A stretch of DNA of 64,000 nucleotides from Haematobia irritans. Its lineage: Eukaryota > Arthropoda > Insecta > Diptera > Muscidae. Shown here piece by piece: positions 54,540-64,000 of the stretch; position 1 is the stretch's first letter; each line of letters starts with the position of its first letter. Location of the stretch: positions 199,337,700 to 199,401,699 of the forward strand of contig NC_134398.1 in assembly GCF_050003625.1 (NCBI RefSeq), given 5' to 3'. Below the pieces are notes generated by a model that had not been told where the DNA came from, did no database searches, and saw only the letters and a program-made list of their open reading frames with translations. Both the position numbers and the translations under genes were made by a program.

Positions 54540-55545
54540 ATCTTACGTTGCAAAATATAAACCATAGAAAAATTTGTCAACATTTTTTTATAGAAAGGTT
54601 TGTCAAAATTTAATTTCTATAGAAACTTTTGTCAACATTTTATTTCTATAGAAAATTTCGTCAAAACGTTGTCAATGTGTTTTTTATACAAAAAATTTAT
54701 AAAAATTTTATTTCTATAGAAAATTTTGTCAAAATATTATTGCTATAAAAAAATTATCAAAATTTTATTTCTATAAAAAATTTCATTAAAATTTTATTTC
54801 TATAGAAAATTTTGTCAAAATGTTAGTTTTATAGAAAATTTTGTCAACATTTTATTTTTATAGAAAAATTTGTCAAAATTTTAGTTTTATAGAAAATTTT
54901 GTCACAATTTTATTTTTATAGAAAATTTTGTCAAAATTTTATTTTTATAGAAAATTTTGTCAAAATTTTATTTTTATAGAAAATTTTGTCAAAATTTTAT
55001 TTTTATAGAAAATTTTGTCAAAATTTTATTTTTATAGAAAATTTTGTCAAAATGTCATATTTATAGAAAATTTTTTCAAAATTTTATTTTTATAGAAAAT
55101 GTTGCCAAAAATTTTATTTTTATAGAAAATTTTGTCAAAATTTTATTTTTATAGGAAGTTTTGTCAAAATTTTATTTTTATAGAAAATTTTGTCAAAATT
55201 TTAGTTTTATATAAAATTTTGTCAACATTTTATTTTTATAGAAAATTTTGTCAAAATTTTATTTTTATAGAAAATTCTGTCAAAATTTTATTCTTATAGA
55301 AAATTTTGTCAAAATTTTATTTTTATAGAAAATTTTATCAAAATTTTATTTCTATAGAAAATTTTGTTAAAATGTTATTTTTGTAGAACATTTTGTCACA
55401 ATTTTATTTTTATAGAAAATTTTGTCAAAATTTTATTTTTATATATTTTTTTATTTGTTTTATTTTTATTTCTATAGATTTTTTTTAATTATATTTCTAT
55501 GGAAAATTTTGTCAAAATTTTATTTAAAATATTGACATATTTTTA
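54540..55545 (+). repeat. 30-bp array, homogenised TTTTTATAG variant
   Basis: From about 54820 to 55440 nearly every unit has TTTTTATAGAAA instead of TTTCTATAGAAA, which breaks the first dyad by one base while the AAAATTTTGTCAAAATTTT dyad is kept. About twenty such units in a row; outside this stretch the C form returns. A locally amplified variant. Confidence 0.9.
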
Positions 55546-55549
55546 CTGG

Positions 55550-55720
55550 GGGGTCAAAGCCCCACCCCAGAGGAGGAGCAAATTTTATCTGATCCGGTAG
55601 AAATTGGTATGTGGTTTTAGTATATGGCCTCTAACAGCCATGCCAAAATTGGTCCATATAGGTCCTAATTATTCCTTCTCTAGGTGCATAAACCGATACT
55701 CAGATTTGATTTATTCAGCT
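55550..55720 (+). mobile_element. Helentron family A unit with solo MITE end
   Basis: GGAGGAGCAAATTTTATCTG, TATATGGCCTCTAACAGCC, CCAAAATTGGTCCATATAGG are one family A unit. At 55673-55688 ATTCCTTCTCTAGGTGCA replaces the expected ATATATAGCCCCCATA; it matches the terminal 15 bp of the 250-bp MITE. Confidence 0.65.
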
Positions 55721-56592
55721 TCATGGAGGAAAAAAATTCAACCGTTCCGATTGAAAGTATATTGACGCCCCCATAGATTTCATATGTGAACGCACTTCTA
55801 TCGTGATCAAATGTAAATCCAACTGGACGTTGTATAAAAATAAGTAAGTGTACAGTGTTTTGTACCACATAGCAAATGTGAACGGAATGCTGTTGTGATC
55901 ATTAAATTTTGAATCTGCATTCTCATAATTCTCTTAGTTTAATATCAATGTTGTAAATTGCATTTAAATCATGTATGCAGGGCAAAGATTGGAACACTAT
56001 GCTCATATTTTTTGAGTTTATATGGCTCCTGCTTCATCCTTTTTTCATTTCCACTACCATATTATTTCCATTAGCACCTGAAGTTATAACACTTCCTTAT
56101 ACCATTTATGAGAGAAATTACATTTGACCATATGGTGCAGGGAGAAAACCTGCCCCTGCTAGTGATGGAAGTAAGGATGTATTATTGTTTGGCATAAAAA
56201 TGAAAGAGAAACCCCGGGAAAATCCAGAAAGTAGTTAAGTAAAAAGTTAAATGAGTTCGGAAAGACCGCCATTACAGATTGGAAGCCTTAGCTCCATGAG
56301 TAGAAATTTGTCATATAATTTAAAAGACAAGGAATGTTTAAAATACGACAGTTACATCGGCAAAAGATAACATTTTTTGATGTTTAATCTATTTGGTTGC
56401 AAGATTAAGTCGCAGAGAGAGAGAGAGAGAGAGTCCGTGTATCCACTATATACAAATGGTCCTATATACTCGTAATTTACATAAGCAACATTGCTATTAG
56501 TCAAACTGAATCCAAAAATATTTTCGAATTATCGATTATTGGTGGCATATATTTTAAGAAATATCATATATACATAAATCACTCTAATACAT
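55721..56592. other. Unique-looking spacer with GA microsatellite
   Basis: Non-repetitive apart from a GA run at about 56414-56434. No coding pattern. Confidence 0.45.
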
Positions 56593-57024
56593 CCCAGAAA
56601 AAAAGTATCGCCAAAAAAAGTAGTGAAAATTTTCTTTTTGGATCCGGAAGTGGTGCTAAATTGGTGCAGAAGCGATAAATTTATCATGGGTTTGTCATAG
56701 GATGTATGTCCACCATTTCTTTAAGTATTAGAATTCAGTGTTGTGGATTTTAATTAAAAAATTTTGTAATATTTTGCCAAATAAATAATGTTTATCATTT
56801 TTTATGATTTGTCTGAAACTGAAAAAATTCACCATTTTATTAATTTTTATTTTGTTTTTAACCTTTTTGAAATAAAAAAATATAAAATTACTCACTAAAA
56901 TAATGATAGAAGCAAGTTATAAAAAACTGAATTAAAAGAACTTTCGGTGTAGTTAAAATAAAGAAAATCTTTGAGAGGACTTTTTAGAAGTGCCATTAGA
57001 ACAACTTCAAATTTTTGTGCTGGG
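56593..57024 (+). mobile_element. MITE-like element E, copy 2
   Basis: CCCAGAAAAAAAGTATCGCC start, TTTTTGGATCCGGAAGTGG, GTAGTTAAAATAAAGAAAAT, ending TTTTTGTGCTGGG. About 430 bp; it lacks the segment holding the GGTGTGATCC block found in copy 1. Confidence 0.65.
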
Positions 57025-57064
57025 ATATGTATCGTCAGATAAAAAAAAAACTAAATGTTCTTAT

Positions 57065-57132
57065 GTTAGGTGAAGGTCCTGGCAACCAGTCCTAATGTTA
57101 CTTCTTATATTTTTTGTAAATTAATTTTACAC

Positions 57133-57167
<35 letters not shown>

Positions 57168-57177
57168 AAATAAAAAT
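57065..57177 (+). mobile_element. 113-bp 5'-truncated LINE stub with 12-bp target duplication
   Basis: AAATGTTCTTAT at 57053-57064 recurs at 57178-57189. The sequence between ends TTTTACACTAAATAAATAAA with a long (TAAA)n tail, the structure of a severely 5'-truncated non-LTR insertion. The tail type resembles the LINE at 25952, though the 3' UTRs are not obviously the same. Confidence 0.8.
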
Positions 57178-57208
57178 AAATGTTCTTATATGTCAACATT
57201 GTTATATA

Positions 57209-57470
57209 CCCAGCAAAAAAGCGTCGCCAAAAAGTAAAGAAATTGTTCTTTTTTGGATTCGGAAGTAGTGCTAAATTGGCGCAGAAGTGATAAATTTAAC
57301 ATAGGCTCGTCATAGCACGGATGTCCACCATTCTAACAGCCGTTGCACGGAATTTGGATCACTTCTTAAGGTGTGATCCGAATTCAGTGTTTTGGATGTG
57401 AATTAAAAAATTCTGTGACATTTTACCAAATAATATTTTTTTATGATTTTTATTTGATAATATGATTTTT
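57209..57470 (+). mobile_element. MITE-like element E, copy 3 (5' half)
   Basis: CCAGCAAAAAAGCGTCGCC start, TTTTTTGGATTCGGAAGTAG, CTAACAGCCGTTGCACGG, GGTGTGATCCGAATTCAG. Closest to copy 1. The 3' half is replaced by unrelated sequence after about 57470. Confidence 0.65.
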
Positions 57471-57670
57471 ATTTGATAATATTTGATATTTGAGTCGGAG
57501 TCTTGGATTTGGAGTCTGAAGATTTTGCTGGAGTCGTAGTCGTAAAAATTTTGCTCAACTCCGATTCGGGCTAAACTAAATTTTTTAAAACACTTCATAA
57601 TTTTATCACTAAACAAGTTTTTACGCAAATTAGTTTCAATTGCGTTATTCATTCGTTCAATGTACGGTCA

Positions 57671-57925
57671 GTGTTGTCAGATAAGGGGATTTTTCCCCAA
57701 ACTGGGGATTTTTTCTCGTGGTTGGGGATATTTTTTTCACTTTAGGGATCTGGGGATTTGACTGGGGATAACGTCGTGATTTGGGGATATTTCAGTCAGT
57801 GTGTCAGATAAGGGGATTTTTCCCCAAACTGGGGATTTTTTCTCGTGGTTGGGGATATTTTTTTCACTTTAGGGATCTGGGGATTTGACTGGGGATAACG
57901 TCGTGATTTGGGGATATTTCCACTT
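57671..57925. repeat. 127-bp tandem duplication, G-run rich
   Basis: TGTCAGATAAGGGGATTTTT begins at 57675 and again at 57802. Each unit has six or more GGGG/GGG runs separated by AT-rich tracts, plus the dyad GGGGATTTTTCCCC. Copies appear identical over what I compared. Related GGGGATTTTT blocks recur at 58823-58895, after a 30-bp array, perhaps the other end of the same interrupted element. Confidence 0.88.
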
Positions 57926-58034
57926 TCAATTACAGTATTAAATTTGTTATAGAAAGTGTAAAAGCGAAGTACAATAACGTTTATGGGCTTTGGTAGAATT
58001 TGCACAATATTCCTCTCCAACTAAGAGGCAATTC

Positions 58035-58620
58035 ACAAACTTTCTATAAAAATAAAATTTTGAATAATAAAATTTAGACAAAATTTTCTATAGAAACAAA
58101 ATTTTTTATGGAAAAAAAATTTTGATAATATTTGCTATAAAAATAAAAATTTGGCAAACTTTTCTGTAGAAATAAAATTTTGACACAATTTTCTATAGAA
58201 GTAAAATTATGACAACATTTGCTGCTATAGAAATAAAAATGTTTGCCCACATTTTCTATAGAAGTAAAATTGTGACAAAATTTTCAACTGAAATAAAACT
58301 TTGGCAAAATATTCTATAAAAATAAAATTTTGACACAATTTTCTATAGAAATAAAATTTAGAAAACATTTGATATAGAAATTATTTTTTTAATTTTCTAT
58401 AGAAATAAAATTTTGACACAATTTTCTATAGAAGTAAAATTTTGAAAAATTTATTTATAGAAATAAAATATTGATAATATTTTTTAAACAAATAAAATTT
58501 TGAGAAAATTTTCTATAGAAATAGAATTTTGAAAAAATTTGTTATAGAAATAAAATTTTCTATAGAAATAAAATTTTGAGAAATTTTTCTAAAGAAATAA
58601 AATTTTGACAAAATTTGTTT
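58035..58620 (-). repeat. 30-bp array, reverse orientation, degenerate
   Basis: About nineteen units with many indels, including TTTTGACACAATTTTCTATAG variants. Preceded by the array edge block TTGGTAGAATTTGCACAATA and TCCAACTAAGAGGCAATTC. Confidence 0.85.
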
Positions 58621-59109
58621 GTTTGTTTTTTTGGCTCGAATAGTATAACTTTCTGAAAAAACTCCACAATTTTTATTGCAAAACACACATCGATTACAAA
58701 GAATGACAAGCTATCAGACTTGCTGAAATCCTTACCTATTAAAGAATTCGATATTGTCAGATTGTTTTTATTTTTCATAGAATAATCTTTACATACTTAC
58801 AATAATTATATGAATTTTCTTTTGGGGATTTTTTATGGGGAAAATATTTCAGTTGGGGAATTTTTGTGGATATAATTTTGAAATTTTGGGGATCTCTCCC
58901 GAAACCATCTTGCAACCGTGTGTACTGTATGACTGTAAATAAAAATTAACTTCCAACTACGGAGATCATTTTATATTTCCTAGAATGCTAGACTAGAAGA
59001 TGGACTGAATCGATCCATTTTAATGCCCACCATAAGAATTTATTTGATATATTTCGAACAATTATTTTTTTACTTTTATTTTACCTATATACATATGTCG
59101 AATATTGGC
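58621..59109. other. Spacer with GGGGATTTTT remnants
   Basis: TTTTGGGGATTTTTTATGGG and TTTTGGGGATCTCTCCC at 58820-58900 echo the G-run repeat at 57671. Otherwise AT-rich with no coding pattern. Confidence 0.45.
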
Positions 59110-59485
59110 AGATATTTTTTCAAAAATGTATTTCTATTGAAATTTTTTTCAAAATTTTATGTCTATAGAAAACTTTATTTTTATAGAAAATTTTGTCAAA
59201 ATTTTATTTCTATGGAAAATTTTGTCCAAATCTAATTTCTATAAAAAATTTTGTCCAAATTTTATTTCTATAGAAAATTTTGTCAAAATTTTATTTCTAT
59301 ATAAAATTTTGTCAACATTTTATTTCTATAGAGAATTTTAACCAAAGTTTTATATCTATGGAAAATTTTGTACAAATTTTATTTCTATAGAAAATTTTGT
59401 CAAAATTTTACTTCCATAAAAAATTTAGTCAACATTTTATTTCTATAGAAAATGTTGCTAAATTTTATTTTTATAGAAAAATTGT
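59110..59485 (+). repeat. 30-bp array
   Basis: About twelve moderately conserved units of the TTTCTATAGAAA / AAAATTTTGTCAAAATTTT pattern, some with GTCCAAA. Confidence 0.85.
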
Positions 59486-59499
59486 ATTTACTATTCGGC

Positions 59500-59980
59500 A
59501 CACACAAAGAGGTGTGCCGAATATGTGGAATATGTTTTGAATTTCGGCCAAATTTACCTATTTGTGAAGCTCAAATATTTTTTATATTTTGAATTTCAGA
59601 AAAATCAGATAAAACTTGAGAGGTCTTCACGCCCAAGAAGTCAATTCGGAAAACCGGTCTCTACCCATGTTTTGTATAGCTATACCAAAACATGGACAGA
59701 TATATACCATATTCGGTACACCTCTTTTTGTGGACCTAATATAGCTCGAAATCCAACTTCAGGCAATTCGGATGAAAATTTCGGTGTCTAGATACACACG
59801 ACTCCAAATTGAGAAATCGGTATATAAGAGGGCTATAAAAAACTGTCTGTAAGACGGATAGACAGAAGGACATGAATAGATTGGCTCCAGGACCGTCTAT
59901 CAACTCATGGGCTATCTATCTCGTCTCATTCTAACTTATCGTATAATACCCAATTCCATAGAGTGGATCAGGGTATAATT
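59500..59980 (-). mobile_element. Helentron-like element, family D
   Basis: Contains TCGGTATATAAGAGGGCTAT, AGACGGATAGACAGAAGGAC (GTCY complement) and an end CAATTCCATAGAGTGG...CAGGGTATAAT that fits a weak fold-back 5' end. Near its left side CGGCACACACAAAGAGGTG recurs as TTCGGTACACCTCTTTTTGTG reversed. Related to 32920-33160 through GGTGTCTAGATAC. Confidence 0.6.
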
Positions 59981-61325
59981 AAAGCATAGTGTATGAACTT
60001 CTTTCCTATTAAAATTTCTTAATTTTAAAGAAATATATCCTTACTACTGTTTAAGTTATATGTCGTAAAATATAAGTGGCATAATTTTTTGTATAGTAGG
60101 GAAATATATATTTTTCCGTGTAGTAAACCCATATTTGAAACTCCACAATATTTGTATTATATTTCAAACAAAAACAGAGAAAAACGACTTCATTATCATT
60201 AGTAAGAAAACCATTAACAATACGACAAAAATCTCTGATAAAAATCCTAATTCTCACTCATTAAGGAGGCAGTAGAAAGCCAGGCCAAAAAGTATTAGGT
60301 TCTGTTTTTTGGTTTTTTTTTTCGAAAAGCAAAAAAAAGCCAAAACATAACAATTTCAAATGTCATTAGAAAGGTTAAAAATTGAATGGGCATTAGGAGA
60401 GTTTTGTGTAATCAAATACTATAGGGATTTAGTTGAGAGATTTGGCAATAATCTTGGTGTTTAACATTAAGCATTGTTGGGTATGATCTCTGCTATTATT
60501 TCAAACTTACACTCGCCCCCACTCACACACAGTCAAGGATTGGTCTATTGCAGCTTACCAAAAATTTCCTTCATTCATTTCAAATGGGACGAAATAATCA
60601 CCATGACTTTTTACTATACATTTGTTTTTGAGGATTGTTAACCATACCATTCGTGACTCAGTTACCATTTGCATAATACTCTGTGTTCGTCGCTTTTTTG
60701 TTTCATTTGAAGGCATCTGCGGTTGCTGTCAGGGTTACCCGTTGTCCTGAAAGCAGACCTCTGGAAGTTGTTTTTTGGCTTTGAAAATAATTTGATAAAA
60801 ATTACGGTTTTATTTGAAAATAAATTGGGATGAGTTGAGTTTTTCTCTTTCCCTCCCTCTCTTTCTCTCTTCATATTATGCAGCACAAATTATTCTACTC
60901 TGAAGGGGCTACAACTAGGCGGGTTTTGGGGTATTGGTTTAGCTTATGCTGATGCCAATGGTTTGGGTCCTAAAGAGGAAAACAATTATTATTTGGTTGT
61001 TTTGGTTTCAATTTTGTTCATTTTTTTCGGGTACTTTTTAGTCTCTTTTTCTTGTGTCTAAATGAGGCTTAAGGCGTTTTAGTTTAACAATATTATGGAA
61101 TGTCTTTTGAAGGCTTAAGGCAACAATTTGTTTAAAATTTATTACGAAAATTTTCAAAATGAGTTGGCATATAAAGTTGATCATAGAATTCGAGCTAATA
61201 TAATGTTAGTGAAAGGGTAGAGTGCTTTGTAGTAGAGGCAAAATAAATAAAATCGAAAGATTGCTCTACATGGGGCTATATCGAAATACGAACCTTTAAA
61301 AAACATATACAGATTATCGAATTAT
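59981..61325. other. Unique-looking spacer
   Basis: About 1.3 kb with no repeat family. Polypyrimidine tracts (TTTTTCTCTTTCCCTCCCTC at 60838) and scattered GT/AG pairs exist but no exon can be supported. Confidence 0.45.
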
Positions 61326-61329
61326 GAGT

Positions 61330-62205
61330 TCAACAAGTTTATACGGCCGAATTTTATATACTCTGAACTAGGGACTGGGTTCAAAGACTTACATCCGTAT
61401 TCGAATTACGGCCAATTTCATGTAGCACCGTTAGGCTTTAACTCCCAGTTAACAGAAAGTAAATTTCAAATATCTTCTCTCCAGTTAACTTTAACTGAAA
61501 AATTTTCGGCAGTCATGTTCCTAACTGGCATATGGAATATATAGGCAAGATGACAGCTATGTCTATAATATGGTTTAAAAGTTCGTTAGTTAACGGAGCA
61601 CTAACGGAGCTTCATGAAAATGGGGGTTACTTGGATTGCGCGGTAACATTTGCCGATGACCAGGTATCTTAAAACTTTTACACATTGTCTCTTAAATTGT
61701 GAGCTAGTCCATATGGAGTTTGTGTTAGATAAAGAGGCCGATTTAATGCCTATAGACGAACCTGTATAATTATGAACCGATAGAGACCAATTCTCGCATG
61801 GTAGTTGGGGGTTGGAGGACACAAGGTTTTAACCAGATTGGATGAAGAATGCTCATAGAGTAGGTACCAAAAATCAAATTTAGGAGTCTGATGTTTAGAT
61901 GCTATATATAACTTTGGACCGATTTTGGACCAATTTTTGCATGACTATTATTTTGTGGTCGCATTATACAAAGCCTATTATATATATTATGGACCGATAT
62001 GGATCAATTTGTACACAATTATTAGAGGACATATACTAACACCACGTACCAAATATCAAGAGGGTCCGGAGGTAAACTCTAGGGATCGGTTTTTATGGGG
62101 GCTACATATAATTATAGACAAATATTGACCAAATTCTGCATGGTTGGTCAATACCAAATTCATACCACATCGGATGACATTTATTCTTCCAAGAGGTTCC
62201 GGAGG
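61330..62205 (-). mobile_element. Helentron family A, old diverged copy
   Basis: CAACAAGTTTATACGGCCGA keeps the 3' terminus but the hairpin is lost. GCGGTAACATTTGCCGATG, then unit fragments GGACCGATATGGATCAATTT and GGGATCGGTTTTTATGGGGG follow. It breaks into the 30-bp array at about 62205. Much more diverged than the copy at 29637. Confidence 0.7.
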
Positions 62206-62209
62206 TAAA

Positions 62210-63560
62210 ACAAATTTTTCTATACAAATAAAATTGTGACAAAATTTAAAAAAAAAAATTGACACAATTTTCTATAGAAATAAAATTTCGACAAAATTTT
62301 CTATAGAAATTTGAGAAAATTTTACACAGAAAAAAAAATTTCACAGAATTTTCTATAGAAATGAAATTTTGACAAATCGCGACTTTAGCATGACAAGGTT
62401 CTAAGTGTACACTACATCCCTATTCACTTAGAACCCTGTCATTCTAAGGTCGCGAAATAGCTATAAAATTTTGACAAAATTGTCTATAGAAATAAAACTT
62501 TTGAGAAAATTTTCTACAGAAATAAATTTTTGAAACAATTTTCTATAAGAAAAAAATCTATAGAAATAAAATGTTGACCAAATTTGGTGAAAAATTTCTA
62601 TAGAAATAAAATTTCGGCAAAACTTTCTATAGAAATAAAATTTTGACCAAATTTTCTATGGAAATAAAATTTTGACCAAATTTTCTATAGAAATAAAATT
62701 TTGACAAATTTAAAAAAAAAAAATAAAATTTCGACAAAATTTCCAATAGAAATAAAATATTGACAAAATTTTCTTTAGAAATAAAATATTGACAAAATTT
62801 TCTATAGAAATAAAATATTGACAAAATTTTCTATAGAAATAAAATTTTGAGAAAATTTTCTATAGAAATAAAGTTTTGACAAAATTTTCTATAGAAATAA
62901 AATTTTAACAAAATTTTCTGTAGAAATAATATTTTGACAAAATTTTCTAAAAAAATAAAATTTCGACAAAATTTTCAATATAAATAAAATATTGACAAAA
63001 TTTTCTATAGATATAAAATATTGACAAAATTTTCTATTGAAATCAAATATTGACAAAATTTTCTATAGAAATAAAATATTGACAAAATTTTCTATAGAAA
63101 TAAAATTTCGACAAAATTTGCTATAGAAATAAAATTTTGACAAAATTTTCTTCTATAGAAATAAAATTTCAACAAAATTTTCTATAGATATAAAATTTCT
63201 GCAAAATTTTCTAAAGAAATAAAATTTTTACAAAATTTTCTATAGAAATAACATTTTGACAAAATTTTCTGTAGAAATAAAATTTTGATAAAATTTTCTA
63301 TAGAAATAAAATTTTGACAAAATTTTCTATAGAAATAAAATTTTGACAAAATTTTTAATAGAAATAAAACTTTGACAAGATTTTCTAAGGAAATAAAATT
63401 TCAACAAAATTTTCTATAGAAATAAAATTTTGACAACATTTTCTATAGAAATAAAATTTTGACGAAATTTTCTAAAGAAATAAAATTTCAACAAAATTTT
63501 CTATAGAAATAAAATTTAAAAAAATGTTCTATAGAAATAAAATTTAAACAAATTAATCTA
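62210..63560 (-). repeat. 30-bp array, reverse orientation, 1.35 kb
   Basis: About forty units. A run with AATATTGACAAAATTTTC (62755-62825, 62985-63085) alternates with standard AATTTTGACAAAATTTTC, again a grouped variant. An unrelated hairpin element is inserted at 62377-62455. Confidence 0.9.
62377..62455. mobile_element. 79-bp near-perfect hairpin inserted in the array
   Basis: 31-base arms beginning TCGCGACTTTAGCATGACA and ending in the complement TGTCATTCTAAGGTCGCGA pair at 28 of 31 positions, with a 17-base loop (TACACTACATCCCTATT). The composition is unlike the surrounding array, and array sequence resumes on each side. It may be a minimal fold-back element; RNA from it would form a stable stem-loop. 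Confidence 0.85.
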
Positions 63561-63594
63561 TATCTGTCCATAAAGCTCGAAAAATAATTGTATA

Positions 63595-64000
63595 ATTTGA
63601 TATTTAAACAAATATATACAGTAGTAAATTCGGCCGGGCCGAATCTTAAATACCCACCACCATGAATCAAATTTCAGGGGGGTTTTGATGACAGATATTT
63701 CGCCAAGCAGATCAGCTCAACCAGTACGATTCCCACAGATAAATGTAAAGATTTTACCTATGAAGACTAGATCAGATTCTGAATTTATAAGAACCACTTT
63801 TTGTTTGAGTTTTTGAGGAATCATAAACATCTCTTTTAAGTGTGCAAGAAAATTATGAAATAACGCCTTGATTTGAAATCTAAAGTCTGTGGATGTTCAT
63901 CCCAATTATTTTAATGACTACGAGAAGCAAAATCTGGAAATTTTGCATTCAGTTTCAAGCAATTTTCATGGTCAGTGCGCCTTCTATACCCTCAATAAGT
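63595..64000 (-). mobile_element. Helentron family C copy, cut by window end
   Basis: ATATATACAGTAGTAAATTC with GGCCGGGCCGAATC hairpin and CACCACCATGAATCAAATT, then the reverse of the family C block at 23750-24010 (GCAGATCAGCTCAACCAGT, CCTATGAAGACTAGATCAG). It continues beyond position 64000. Confidence 0.8.

Overview
This window looks like non-genic, repeat-dominated nuclear DNA from a higher (calyptrate) fly, most likely a muscid such as Stomoxys, Haematobia or Musca. The species call is inference from recalled repeat style, not a search. It is very AT-rich, has no recognisable host exon, tRNA, rRNA or CRISPR array, and the only coding sequence I can defend belongs to transposable elements. 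It could be intergenic DNA or a giant intron.

Three repeat systems make up most of it. (1) Non-autonomous Helentron elements of the DINE-1/INE-1 type: a 5' end that folds on itself (TATACCC...GGGTATA), a (GTCY)n microsatellite, central tandem units, and a 3' hairpin rich in CGGCC/GGCCG followed by CTTGTTTT. I separate three families, A (about 29638-31262 as the complete reference), B (1-1541, 13543-16840) and C (22914-24094, 63595-64000). Their central units keep a period of about 153 bp. (2) A 30-bp AT-rich tandem repeat built from two dyads, in at least 19 arrays in both orientations and covering roughly a fifth of the window by my hand tally. (3) tRNA-derived SINEs of about 345 bp with a clear B box and CCTAA-type tail: five near-complete copies, one decayed copy and one tail fragment, several with 13-14 bp target duplications.

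Over these lie a 5'-truncated LINE with an open reverse transcriptase frame nested in a family A element (25952-28178), a younger GC-rich 5'-truncated LINE with an 11-bp target duplication (40251-43120, minus strand), a complete but dead mariner with both inverted repeats (36804-38115), two fragments of another Tc1/mariner transposase (about 1600-2329 and 48990-49345), a 250-bp fold-back MITE in four copies, a 227-bp fold-back MITE, and a MITE-like family with CCCAGCAAAAAA ends.

Layout: 1-2600 Helentron and transposase relics; 3285-9075 arrays around a 2-kb CAAA-tailed element; 9313-10860 spacer; 10860-18010 dense Helentron/SINE/MITE cluster with two perfect-looking tandem duplications; 19648-22915 arrays in a 1.29-kb segmental duplication; 22914-31740 Helentrons with the nested LINE; 31741-34190 spacer and MITE; 34190-38117 Helentron with nested MITE, SINEs and mariner; 38118-45090 quiet AT-rich DNA with the GC-rich LINE; 45130-55720 arrays, Helentrons and SINEs; 55721-61325 spacer with small elements; 61330-64000 Helentrons and a final array. 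The insertions do not form a pathway. The autonomous proteins present (two LINE reverse transcriptases, mariner) are all truncated or broken, so mobilisation of the rest depends on factors elsewhere. The most unusual signals are the constant 153-bp register across divergent Helentron families, two template-switch palindromes in unrelated elements, and an isolated 79-bp hairpin inside a 30-bp array.
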